From Chitinophaga filiformis (GTDB lineage: Bacteria > Bacteroidota > Bacteroidia > Chitinophagales > Chitinophagaceae): a stretch of 64,000 nucleotides of DNA. The notes below the pieces were generated by a model that did not search any database, was not told where the DNA came from, and saw only the letters and a program-made list of their open reading frames with translations. Position 1 is the stretch's first letter. Each line of letters starts with the position of its first letter. Positions 36,716 through 45,792 of this stretch are shown one piece after another. The translations under genes were made by a program, and so were the position numbers. The DNA lies in NCBI RefSeq assembly GCF_900102545.1, contig NZ_FNBN01000002.1, positions 408,264 through 472,263 on the forward strand, given 5' to 3'.

Positions 36716-37303
36716 TTATTTTAAACGGGAAAGAATCAATAAAAACAGTCCCAGGGCATGCTCCTGCAGATATTTTCTTAAAAAGGCGATGGCCCTTACG
36801 ATATAGTCCTTGACAGTTGCCCTGCTTACCCCCATCTGATGGCTGATCTCTTCATGACTCAGGCCGTTTTCCCGGCTTAAGCGGAATGCTTTCTGTTGTT
36901 GCGGGGGAAGTTGCCGCATTCCTTCTTCCAGGATAGATTGTAACTGCCGGAACTCTGTCCCTGTTTCCGTATCGGGCTCTGATAGGGAAAAATGATGTTG
37001 CAAATAGTTTGTATAAGCCGCCTCCAACTTCAGACGGCTCAGCTTATTATAGACCAGGTTGCGGGCGGTAATAAATAAGAAGCCGTCGAGGTTATCAATA
37101 ATATCTGTCTTATGACGGTTTTGCCACATACGGAGAAATACCTCCTGGGCAATATCCTCGGCTATCTGGTTTGACTTTGTCAGTACTAAAGCGGTTGAAT
37201 ATACCTTGTCCCAATAGTTATTAAAAAGCTGATTAAATGCGTCCTCCTCTCCGGCTGCCATCCGGAGGAGCAATGTACGGTCGGTATAGCGGGAAGTAGT
37301 CAA
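36716..37303 (-). CDS. ECF sigma-70 factor (FecI-like)
   Basis: 195 residues. Region 2 (about 22-95) includes FNQLFNNYWDKVYSTALVLTKS and DIAQEVFLRMWQNR; region 4 (about 125-180) includes LPPQQQKAFRLSRENGLSHE and MGVSRATVKDYIVRAI. These are the typical parts of Bacteroidota ECF factors linked to FecR and SusC. The last 15 residues are hydrophobic (LGLFLLILSRLK), a common but unexplained tail. Co-transcription with the FecR gene is likely. Expected targets are the SusC/SusD/GH29 genes directly downstream. Confidence 0.95.
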   Translation of the reverse strand: MTTSRYTDRTLLLRMAAGEEDAFNQLFNNYWDKVYSTALVLTKSNQIAEDIAQEVFLRMWQNRHKTDIIDNLDGFLFITARNLVYNKLSRLKLEAAYTNYLQHHFSLSEPDTETGTEFRQLQSILEEGMRQLPPQQQKAFRLSRENGLSHEEISHQMGVSRATVKDYIVRAIAFLRKYLQEHALGLFLLILSRLK

Positions 37304-37327
37304 ATCTGAACGCAGCCTTTATCTGCC

Positions 37328-37335
37328 CAAACATA
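37328..37335 (-). promoter_or_regulatory. Candidate -7 element upstream of the ECF sigma gene
   Basis: The minus strand reads TATGTTTG, which fits TAnnTTTG, 25 bp upstream of the sigma gene start. A -33 TTTG was not found at the usual spacing, so this is only a candidate for the basal promoter. Confidence 0.3.
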
Positions 37336-37382
37336 GCAAAATAAATTTAAGACGGCTATTTTTCCTTTCCCCTTCTACAAAA

Positions 37383-37415
37383 TACGACGAGGCTTCATAA
37401 GAAAGCCTCGTCGTA
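37383..37415 (-). terminator. Hairpin terminator after the GH35 gene
   Basis: Perfect 13-bp arms (37383-37395 and 37403-37415; core ACGAGGCTT/AAGCCTCGT) enclose a 7-base loop. On the minus strand the stem is followed by TTTTGTAG. It is about 125 bp downstream of the GH35 stop and upstream of the sigma gene promoter, so it should separate the second PUL from the first. Confidence 0.75.
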
Positions 37416-37541
37416 TAGACATAAAAGTATAATAAATTAAAAATTTAGTATCACACTACTGAAATCATTGGTTCACTGTTCTATATCATATTTCCTTAAT
37501 TTCTTCTGATCATTGTACTTCATCTTTGTCCCCGCCTTTTT

Positions 37542-39365
37542 TTATTTCAGTACATCCAATATCGGATGTGTGATACCCGATACTTTGTTCATTTCCGGTT
37601 TGATCAATTCCATCACGGCAATGTTGTTCGTGCCTTTACGGAGCCATTCAGCCGGAACGTAAATTGTTTGCTGAGGACCTACCTCCCAGTATCTGCCGAG
37701 GTGATGACCGTTGATCCATACAGCGCCTTTACCCCAATTGCTCATATCCAGGTAAGTATCTCCCGGCGTATTTAATACAAATGTGCCCTCTTTTAATGCC
37801 GGTACGTTTGTGCCAATACTCTTTTGTGACTTCACGGCCGGCAGCTTGTTAAATGGCAGTTTATACATCTTCCAGTTCCTTACTTCTTTACCTGCCAATA
37901 ATACCTGCTCTGTTATACCTTTCTTATTTGTCAGCAGATAAGGACCGAAGTTGATACGGCCCAGGTTTTCTACCAGCAGGTCCAGTTTCACCTTTCCTGC
38001 AGGCAGCTGCAATTGTAGGCTATCCAGCCCTGATCTTCTGTCCAGCACTCCCACTCTCTTGCCATTTACCATAACAATACAGTAGTCCCTCAGCTCTTTC
38101 AGCTTTAACCAGGCCTTTTGATTACCGGTCACAGTTGTACTATATAGTACCCATCCATATGCTTGTCCGAGATCTTCAAAAGTGAGTGGTTTCACACTGC
38201 TGACAGGCGCCGGCAAGAAATTAAACAGTGGTGTTGAGCGTGTAAATTGAATATCCGGTATCTCTATCACAGGTCTTGCTGCAGGTATTTCCGGCAGTAC
38301 TGTTCCGGCAGGTAAATGCTTAGCGATTACATTACGGAACTGCCTGAACTTTTCTGTAGCATTACCTGCTTCATCAAGTGGTGCATCATAGTCATAACTG
38401 CTGATCTGTGGTTCATATGGCGCATGATCATTTGCATTGGCGCCATTCATGAAGTCCCTGGTGGTTCCTCCATGGAACATATACATATTGATGGAAATGC
38501 CTGCAGACAGCACGCTATCCAGTTTCCCCAGGTACTTCTCATAAGGAACAGTATGATGTTTTGTTCCCCACCAGTCGAACCAGGCAGGATACCATTCGGC
38601 TATATAATAAGGGCCTTTGCCGTTATGATTTTCATTGATCAGCTTCTTTACTTTCGCAGGATCGTCTACGCCGTTGATTGCCGGTAAAAGACCTGGCAGG
38701 TGACCATCTTTAATAGCTGGTTCAGGATCACAGGTATAAAGCAGGCAGTCAAATCCCGCTTCTATGAACATTTTGCGGTTAATGTCGAGATAGTCTTTAT
38801 CGTTCGAATAAGAACCGTATTCATTTTCTATCTGCACCATCAGTATATTACCGCCATGGTTCACCAGTAATGGCGACAGTTGTTTACCTACGGCCTTAAT
38901 ATAGTTCCTGTACGCTTCCAGGTATTGCGGTTCTTTGCTGCGCACAGTCAATCCCTTTATCTGCTGTAACCAGTACGGATAGCCGCCAAATTCCCATTCT
39001 GCACATACGTAGGGACTGGGTCTTAAAACTACCCATAATCCTTCTTCCTGCGCTGTTTTCACAAAGGCAGCAATATCATTGTTACCTGAAAAATCATAAT
39101 GTCCTTTTTCAGGTTCATGCACATTCCAGAATACATAGGTGCCGATGGTATTCAGGCCCATGGCTTTCGCCATTTTCATCCTTTCCCGCCAGCATTCGCG
39201 TGGCACCCGGGGATAATGCATTTCGCCCGAGATCATCAGGAGGGGTTTACCATCCAGCAGGAATGCGGTATCTCCCAGTTCGAACGTATGTTTCCCTGTT
39301 TGCTGCGCACCTGCATTCATGCTGAACAGTGCAATCAGCAAAGCAATTAAGCCAGTCCTTTTCAT
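37542..39365 (-). CDS. GH35 beta-galactosidase
   Basis: 607 residues, with a signal peptide (about 1-20). The GH35 barrel (about 25-345) has the family signature LLMISGEMHYPRVPRECW, the acid/base Glu182 in QIENEYGSY, and the nucleophile Glu257 in YIAEWYPAW. Beta-sandwich domains follow, ending with the jelly-roll motif GAVWINGHHLGRYWEVGPQQT (about 550-570). GH35 enzymes remove terminal beta-linked galactose. Exported, probably periplasmic. It is the last gene of the second PUL, 13 bp after GH30 and before a strong terminator. Confidence 0.94.
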   Translation of the reverse strand: MKRTGLIALLIALFSMNAGAQQTGKHTFELGDTAFLLDGKPLLMISGEMHYPRVPRECWRERMKMAKAMGLNTIGTYVFWNVHEPEKGHYDFSGNNDIAAFVKTAQEEGLWVVLRPSPYVCAEWEFGGYPYWLQQIKGLTVRSKEPQYLEAYRNYIKAVGKQLSPLLVNHGGNILMVQIENEYGSYSNDKDYLDINRKMFIEAGFDCLLYTCDPEPAIKDGHLPGLLPAINGVDDPAKVKKLINENHNGKGPYYIAEWYPAWFDWWGTKHHTVPYEKYLGKLDSVLSAGISINMYMFHGGTTRDFMNGANANDHAPYEPQISSYDYDAPLDEAGNATEKFRQFRNVIAKHLPAGTVLPEIPAARPVIEIPDIQFTRSTPLFNFLPAPVSSVKPLTFEDLGQAYGWVLYSTTVTGNQKAWLKLKELRDYCIVMVNGKRVGVLDRRSGLDSLQLQLPAGKVKLDLLVENLGRINFGPYLLTNKKGITEQVLLAGKEVRNWKMYKLPFNKLPAVKSQKSIGTNVPALKEGTFVLNTPGDTYLDMSNWGKGAVWINGHHLGRYWEVGPQQTIYVPAEWLRKGTNNIAVMELIKPEMNKVSGITHPILDVLK

Positions 39366-39378
39366 CCTTGGTCTTTTA

Positions 39379-40860
39379 TTAATTAATACTTTCTGTCACT
39401 GTAACAACAGCCCTGGCGGGTATGGTGAGACTATTGTTTACAGCAAGAGGGTGCAGGTTATCTGTTTCGGAAGTCACATAGGAACGCAGCCTCCGGAACT
39501 GTCCCTTCTTACGGTCCAGTGAAATATGTTTATTCTCGTTCGCATTGTTTACGATCACTACACTGATGGTGCGATCCGTATTTTTATAGGCGGAGACCAG
39601 CAATGTACTGTCTCCCTGTATTTCAGCCCTGATCCTTTTTGCTCCGGGTCTTACAAAGCGGCTATAGTTGCCGAGTGCCCACAGCATTTTACTGTCGCGG
39701 AACTCACCATCCTGTTTGTTTTTATCTATATAAATCAATCCATCCTTATAATCATAAGGAGATATCGCCAGCCAGTATTGCCATGCTGTGGCATTAGCAA
39801 TAGTCAGATCATTATGGATAACACGGGCCAGGTACAATGCCGCTTCCATTCCATAGTCCCTTTTTTCGCCATTGATCTCTCCGGCATTGTCACCGAGTAT
39901 ACAGTATTCTGATTGCCAGAATCCCAGTCCGTTTATTTGCTTAACATGTTTCGCTACTTCCTCTCTTACCTGCACCGCGATGTTATTGGGTGAGGTGGTA
40001 AAATAACTATGACCTAAAATATTGTGATAAACATTCGGCAGGTTCCCCAGGTATTGCGGAGAGCTGATGTCAAAGAAAGCATTGATCTGTTTACCTTTCG
40101 CGGGCTTATCTCTACCATCAAACAGGTAGTTCAGCTGACCGGCTTCCCCGATCACTATTTTTGTAGACAGTTTGCGTGCTGTCAATGTTTTGCTCAGACT
40201 TCTCGTCAAGGCACTGATCTGATCATTGTTGTAAGGGCATCCCTCCTGCTTGTTATCACTCCAGTCCCATTGTGGTTCATTCACGGGACTGATGAAGTCA
40301 AAACGGGTACCGGTAGCTTTATGGATGCCTTCAAGTGCATCTGCTATATAAGCAGCAAAAGCATCGTATTTATCAGGACCTATGTTTGAATTACCTTTAT
40401 CAGCAAATGCTCTGCCGTTGAGGGTCAGACTAACAGGAGGACTATTCAGGAATGCCAGGAATTGTTTCACCTTTCTCTCTTTCGCTGCCTGCAGGAACCA
40501 AAGCTGTCCTGATTGTGTCTGCCAGCTGTTAGCCCTGTGCCATTCGTCTTTGATGCCACTGCTTTCTCCCTGTTCAGCACTGCCCGCACCTATATTATAG
40601 CGCCACAGGGATAGTCCGATGCCTTTAGGTTGCCCCGTAGCAGTCGTGTCTGTGCTAAACAGCCAGTCTGCCATTCTGTTCTTCTTTTCTGCCGGCCAGT
40701 TTCCTACAAATTGCGTAGACCAGGCATCTGAAGCGCCGAAATTGTCAATCGTCTGATAAGTCACTTCCGGATCGATGCTTATATGCACCGCGGCGGTCTG
40801 TCCCGCCGCGGTATGCATACATGTATAAAGCAATAATGCAGATACAATGATCACTTTCAT
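39379..40860 (-). CDS. GH30-family glycoside hydrolase (endo-beta-1,6-galactanase-like)
   Basis: 493 residues when started at the ATG at 40860; an ATG four codons upstream would overlap the SusD stop. A signal peptide runs to about 20. The (beta/alpha)8 barrel has the acid/base Glu195 in SPVNEPQWDW and the nucleophile Glu318 in GFWQSEYC, followed by a side beta domain (about 410-490). The NEPQWDW motif, the early DNFGASDAWSTQ segment and the length best fit the GH30 group of beta-1,6-galactanases (subfamily 5), although other GH30 activities cannot be excluded by eye. With GH35 and the GH29 next door it suggests an arabinogalactan-type substrate. Confidence 0.87.
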   Translation of the reverse strand: MKVIIVSALLLYTCMHTAAGQTAAVHISIDPEVTYQTIDNFGASDAWSTQFVGNWPAEKKNRMADWLFSTDTTATGQPKGIGLSLWRYNIGAGSAEQGESSGIKDEWHRANSWQTQSGQLWFLQAAKERKVKQFLAFLNSPPVSLTLNGRAFADKGNSNIGPDKYDAFAAYIADALEGIHKATGTRFDFISPVNEPQWDWSDNKQEGCPYNNDQISALTRSLSKTLTARKLSTKIVIGEAGQLNYLFDGRDKPAKGKQINAFFDISSPQYLGNLPNVYHNILGHSYFTTSPNNIAVQVREEVAKHVKQINGLGFWQSEYCILGDNAGEINGEKRDYGMEAALYLARVIHNDLTIANATAWQYWLAISPYDYKDGLIYIDKNKQDGEFRDSKMLWALGNYSRFVRPGAKRIRAEIQGDSTLLVSAYKNTDRTISVVIVNNANENKHISLDRKKGQFRRLRSYVTSETDNLHPLAVNNSLTIPARAVVTVTESIN

Positions 40861-40861
40861 A

Positions 40862-42535
40862 CTAATATCCACTTGTTTGTTCCAGCTTATTATTTGAAGC
40901 CTGGATCTCTGTTCTTGGAATAGGCAGCCAGTAGTTCTTTTCTGCGAAGGAACGGTTGCTCAATGCTACCATCTTTGTATATACTGGTTTTTTATTGCTA
41001 TCCAACGTCACGGTCATACCATAAGCAGGAACGTTTTCTGTCTCCATGGCAATCTTCCAGCGACGTACATCATAAAAGCGGTGCTCTTCGAAAGCCAGTT
41101 CCACCTGTCTTTCCCTTCTGATCGCTTCCCTCATCTGGTCTTTGGACAGACCTGCGGCCAGTACCGGCTGTTTAACGCTTGCACGCTGTCTTACCTGGTT
41201 CACCGCATCATATACGGATGCATCTGGGCCTACTGCTTCGTTCTGCGCTTCTGCATAGCTCAGCAGGACTTCCGCATAGCGGAGATAGATCCATGGCTGT
41301 AAGCCGGCTACGTTCCATGGGTTATCTATAGGATTGTTGTCATCCATGAATTTACGCAGGTAATAACCAGTTTTCGAAGTATTCCAGTTAGAAGGACCGT
41401 CTTTACTGTCTTTACCACCCGGAGTATACGTTTTAACAGTATCTCCTCTGTAAATAGCGCCATTATAAAGTACGGTCGCATAAAAACGGGCATCACGGTT
41501 TGCATAAGGATTAGTTGCGTCGTATCCGGAAGAGGCATCAGTGATCGGTTTACCACTCTTCATTTCGTACGCATCCACCAGGTTCTGCAACGGTATGTTT
41601 CCACCCCAGCCATTATAACCATTTGGTCCGTTTGCGATTTCCAGGCATACGTGGCGGGCACCTATTGCATATTGTCTGGCGAAAATAATCTCGTTATTGC
41701 TGGTGTTCAGGAACAATTTCGAATAATCCGGTGCAATTGAGTACTGGTTCATGTCCATCACCGCTTTTGCAGCTGCTGCAGCATCTGCCCAGCTACCTAC
41801 ATTATACAGTGGGCTGGCCGCGTATAATAACAGGCGTGCTTTCAATGCCAGCGCTGCACCTTTGGTGGCGCGGCCCGCCTGCCAGCTGTTGTCGTTCACA
41901 ACAGGCAGATACTGTGCAGCAGAATCCAGTTCAGCCACCGCATAAGCGATACAGTCTTTCAAAGAAGACTTGGTATAGAGGGAGGCATCGGTCATGTCAT
42001 CACCGAGATTGTATACTTTGTCGCCCATTAAAATAACGCCGCCATAGTTCCTGATAAGGTCCTGGTAACGGAAAGCTCTGATAAAATGCAGTTCACCTCT
42101 CAGTTTAGCTCTTAGCTGATCGCTCATTCCCACCTGCATAATATTGTTCAGGCCATAGTTACATTCGCGGATACTGCGGTAACTCCGACCCCAGATAGTA
42201 CCGGCAATACCGGTATTTTCCGGCGCCAGCATACCTCTTTGTATCAGCCAGGTATTATCATCGTTGTTATATATGGCTTCATCTGTGAGTGCACTCCACA
42301 TTGCATATTCAAAACCTCTGCCGAAGCCCGGAGGCGTTCCTTCAGCTTCCTTATCCTGTAGTCTTACGCCCATGTAACGGTTAATAACATAGCTCTCAAA
42401 CAAAGAGGAGTCAGCCAATACTGCCACATCAGCAATCTTATCAGAAGGTACAATATCCAGGTAATTCTTTTTACAGGAGGTGAATATTCCTCCGGCAAGA
42501 AGCATCGCGTATAATATTTTCTTACTAGTTTTCAT
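40862..42535 (-). CDS. susD: SusD/RagB-family outer-membrane glycan-binding lipoprotein (PUL 2)
   Basis: 557 residues from the ATG at 42535, which starts the lipoprotein signal (MKTSKKILYAMLLAGGIFTSC, Cys21); the frame is open 15 codons further upstream but that would add a non-signal extension. SusD features are LRGELHFIRAFRYQDLIRNYGG and the C-terminal IRRERQVELAFEEHRFYDVRRW. It follows its SusC partner by 19 bp and overlaps or abuts the GH30 gene start. Expected to be surface exposed and to work as the lid of SusC. Confidence 0.94.
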   Translation of the reverse strand: MKTSKKILYAMLLAGGIFTSCKKNYLDIVPSDKIADVAVLADSSLFESYVINRYMGVRLQDKEAEGTPPGFGRGFEYAMWSALTDEAIYNNDDNTWLIQRGMLAPENTGIAGTIWGRSYRSIRECNYGLNNIMQVGMSDQLRAKLRGELHFIRAFRYQDLIRNYGGVILMGDKVYNLGDDMTDASLYTKSSLKDCIAYAVAELDSAAQYLPVVNDNSWQAGRATKGAALALKARLLLYAASPLYNVGSWADAAAAAKAVMDMNQYSIAPDYSKLFLNTSNNEIIFARQYAIGARHVCLEIANGPNGYNGWGGNIPLQNLVDAYEMKSGKPITDASSGYDATNPYANRDARFYATVLYNGAIYRGDTVKTYTPGGKDSKDGPSNWNTSKTGYYLRKFMDDNNPIDNPWNVAGLQPWIYLRYAEVLLSYAEAQNEAVGPDASVYDAVNQVRQRASVKQPVLAAGLSKDQMREAIRRERQVELAFEEHRFYDVRRWKIAMETENVPAYGMTVTLDSNKKPVYTKMVALSNRSFAEKNYWLPIPRTEIQASNNKLEQTSGY

Positions 42536-42554
42536 TGATGGAATTTTTACGGAA

Positions 42555-45500
42555 TTAAAACTTAACATTCGCACCCACATTCACAATACGTTGCTGCGGA
42601 TAGAACTGTCCGCTGCCGCTAAAGCCTTCCGGATCATAGTCTTTCACTTTGGTGAAAGTGAACAGGTTGAAGGCGCTGGCGTATATTCTCAGGCCGGAGA
42701 TATTCATACGGGATAAAATACCTGCGTTCACGTTATAGCCAAGTTCTACGTTCTTCAGACGGAGGAAAGAAGCATTGTTCAACCAGAAGGAGTTCTTATA
42801 CAGACCACCGTTGATAGAAGAAGAAGCTCTTTCGTCTACTTTAGGATAAGATCCGTTAGGATTTGACGGACTCCAGCGGTTATCGGCCCAGCTGCTATAG
42901 TAGTTACCGATAGTACCTGCTTCAGGTAATACATACTGGCTTACACGCGCCTGCCCTGCAAATACCACGGAGACATCAAAGCCTTTGTAATCAGCGCCCA
43001 ATACAGCACCGTAAGTGATCTGAGGAATATTGCTGTATGGCATTCTTGTCTGGTCGTCTGCAGTGATCTGACCATCCTTATTGTAATCTTCATAAATCAG
43101 GTCACCAAGCTGCGCACCTTTCACGTGTGGAAATTTATCCAGATCTGCCTGCGTTCTGAAAATACCAATTGCATTGTACAGCAGCTCTGTATTCATTGGC
43201 CTGCCGGTTTTCCGCTGGTAATCCAATGTTCCTGCCGCTTCATCGATGAAGATCACTTTGTTTTTTGCGTAAGTAAAGTTCGTGCTGATATGATAACCGA
43301 TACCGGTGGCAGTGCGGTTGTCATATCCCAAGGTTGCTTCAATACCATTGCTGTTCACCTTTCCGATATTCTCAGACGGCACGAGCGGATCAGCACCGTA
43401 TGGATTTACGATACCTGATATCTGTGGAATAGAGGCATTCCTTGGCGTGAGGATGTCACTACGTTTCTGCTGGAAATAGATGAATTCCAGTGACAGGTGT
43501 TTCAGGAACTGTGCATTGAAACCTATGTCCAGCTTTTTCGCTACTTCCCAGGTAATGTTTGGGTTACCGAGCTTGGTAAGATCGATACCTGAGTGCACAA
43601 CGGAACCGAGCACATACTGGTTATTCAGGGAATAGTTATCGAAGTACTGGAACAGTCCCACATTATCATTACCCAATGTACCATAGGAACCACGCAGCTT
43701 CAGGTCGTTGATAAAGCCTACTGAAGACTTAAACCATTCTTCCTGTGATACGCGCCAACCGGCAGATACTGAAGGGAAGAAACCATAGCGCTGGCCAGCC
43801 GGGAAAGTAGAAGAACCGTCAATACGGGCCTGCGCCTCGAGGAGATATTTTTCCGCGTAGTTATAGGCCAGTCTGCCGAAATAACTCTTCCTCGTAAAGG
43901 TGTAGCTCTTACCGGAGTTATCTTTATCTGTTGAAGCAGCGCCACCCTGAGATAATTCAGGTGTCAGCGTTGTCGGGAAATTCATCCTGTAGGCGCCAAG
44001 ACTATCCAGGGATGTTTTACTCTGCTCATATGCTACGAAGGCACTTACATCGTGCTTACCAAACCTGCGTGCATAGTTCAGCTTGATGTTGGAGGTGATC
44101 AGCGCTTTGTTCAGTTGTCCTTCAGACAGCGTAGCCATTTGGTTAGAACCACCGATGACTGTTTTCTTATAAGTGTTGGTTGCTTCTACAAAGTCATACA
44201 CTGCGTATGGCTTAGCAAATGATTTGCCGAAGCTCCATGATTTGTCGATAGACATGAATCCATCCAGGGAAAGACCATCTACACCCGGAATGGCATAGCT
44301 GCCTTTCAGGATACCATTGAACACCTGTGTAGGGTTCCTGTTGGTACCGCCTATATCGGTTACCTGCAGTATCGGGTTATTGTTCTCGATACCGGAAGTT
44401 GGTAAGCCATTAGGATAACGTGCTGCCACTGTAGGATAAGCGCGGTAAATAGAACGGAAGATATCTCCCGCACCGGTTACCGGATACATACGGTCTTCTT
44501 CACGGCCTGACAGATAGAGGCTTACTTTCAATCTTTTGGTAACATCCGCATCGATATTTGACCTGAAGTTGTACTGATTGTAATCTGTTACACCATGTTT
44601 ATAGATACCGTCCTGTTTGATCATACCCAGGGACACATAATATCTTACATTCTCACCACCACCATTTACCGACAGGCTATGCTGGCTCTGCAGCGCAGTA
44701 TTTTTCAGCGTTTCTTTCTGCCAGTCAGTGTTTGGATAATGCAGGGGATCAGAACCATCTCTGAACTTCTGGATCTGATCAGCGCTGTACACCTGGTTCA
44801 TACCATTTGCCGGCAGCGCATAATACTGAATCTCATTCCTGATAGTGGCATAAGTTGCCGCATCAGCCATTTTTGGCAGGCGGGTTGGAGAAGAAAATCC
44901 CTGGTTAAAGCTATAAGAGATTACAGGCTTACCTGTTTTACCCCTTTTGGTGGTTACCAGGATCACACCATTTGCTGCACGGCTACCATATACCGCTGCA
45001 GATGCGTCTTTCAGTACACTGATACTTTCTATATCATTGGGATCCAGCCTTTCCAGACCACCGATCTGTCCGGGCACCCCGTCTACCACGATGAGGACAT
45101 CATTACTACCGGTAGTTGCCAATCCACGGATGCTCACAGTGGAACCATCGTAACCTGGCTCACCAGACCTGTTGTTGGCAATTACACCAGAGAAGCGGCC
45201 AGCCAGCGCGTTGGATACGTTTGGCTGAGGGCTTTTTACGATATCGGCCCCTTTTACCACAGAAATAGAACCGGTAAGGGTCGCTTTTTTCTGGGTACCA
45301 TAACCTACTACCACCACTTCATTTACATTCTGGCTCACGGATGTGAGCGTTACATTTACCGGGGCAGTACTTTTAACCGCAACTGCCTGGCTTACGTATG
45401 AAACGTGATTAAAGATTAAGGTATCCCCTACATTGGCCATCAGGGTAAATTTACCCTGGTCATTCGTCAGCGTTCCCTGGTTGGTTCCTTTTATACGGAC

Positions 45501-45659
45501 ACTCACACCGGGAATCGCCCCAGTCGCTTCAGACACTTTCCCTGTAATATTTTGCTTTTGCGCCCGTAATTCAGGGGCTAGGGACAGGGAGAGGAGAAGG
45601 ACCATCAGCAACTGTCGTAGTGACACTAATTTCACTACCGTCGATAAACATTTTTTCAT
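42555..45659 (-). CDS. susC: SusC/RagA TonB-dependent transporter (PUL 2)
   Basis: 1,034 residues from the ATG at 45659 (MKKCLSTVVKL); an ATG three codons earlier (45668) is also possible. A signal peptide (to about 33, PELRAQ) is followed directly by a carboxypeptidase-regulatory-like domain (about 37-110), then the plug beginning NEVVVVGYGTQKKATLTG, then the barrel, which ends in NVGANVKF. No STN domain is present, in contrast to the SusC of PUL 1, so it is not expected to signal through FecR. The HTCS gene directly upstream, on the same strand, is the likely regulator. Confidence 0.95.
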   Translation of the reverse strand: MKKCLSTVVKLVSLRQLLMVLLLSLSLAPELRAQKQNITGKVSEATGAIPGVSVRIKGTNQGTLTNDQGKFTLMANVGDTLIFNHVSYVSQAVAVKSTAPVNVTLTSVSQNVNEVVVVGYGTQKKATLTGSISVVKGADIVKSPQPNVSNALAGRFSGVIANNRSGEPGYDGSTVSIRGLATTGSNDVLIVVDGVPGQIGGLERLDPNDIESISVLKDASAAVYGSRAANGVILVTTKRGKTGKPVISYSFNQGFSSPTRLPKMADAATYATIRNEIQYYALPANGMNQVYSADQIQKFRDGSDPLHYPNTDWQKETLKNTALQSQHSLSVNGGGENVRYYVSLGMIKQDGIYKHGVTDYNQYNFRSNIDADVTKRLKVSLYLSGREEDRMYPVTGAGDIFRSIYRAYPTVAARYPNGLPTSGIENNNPILQVTDIGGTNRNPTQVFNGILKGSYAIPGVDGLSLDGFMSIDKSWSFGKSFAKPYAVYDFVEATNTYKKTVIGGSNQMATLSEGQLNKALITSNIKLNYARRFGKHDVSAFVAYEQSKTSLDSLGAYRMNFPTTLTPELSQGGAASTDKDNSGKSYTFTRKSYFGRLAYNYAEKYLLEAQARIDGSSTFPAGQRYGFFPSVSAGWRVSQEEWFKSSVGFINDLKLRGSYGTLGNDNVGLFQYFDNYSLNNQYVLGSVVHSGIDLTKLGNPNITWEVAKKLDIGFNAQFLKHLSLEFIYFQQKRSDILTPRNASIPQISGIVNPYGADPLVPSENIGKVNSNGIEATLGYDNRTATGIGYHISTNFTYAKNKVIFIDEAAGTLDYQRKTGRPMNTELLYNAIGIFRTQADLDKFPHVKGAQLGDLIYEDYNKDGQITADDQTRMPYSNIPQITYGAVLGADYKGFDVSVVFAGQARVSQYVLPEAGTIGNYYSSWADNRWSPSNPNGSYPKVDERASSSINGGLYKNSFWLNNASFLRLKNVELGYNVNAGILSRMNISGLRIYASAFNLFTFTKVKDYDPEGFSGSGQFYPQQRIVNVGANVKF

Positions 45660-45792
45660 AACGTACATTCCTTTAAAGTTGATTGATAGTTGGTTGCACT
45701 ATGATTACGTGGTAATTATGTGACTAAATTAGGTGGATAAAAAGGACCCGCAGAGGGGGTAAATCGCTTAAAAAAGGGGGTAATTTCATATT

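Noticed and set aside
44595..45401. 268-codon plus-strand open frame
   Set aside because: It lies entirely antisense to the SusC gene of PUL 2, whose protein motifs are clear; the translation has no protein-like pattern.
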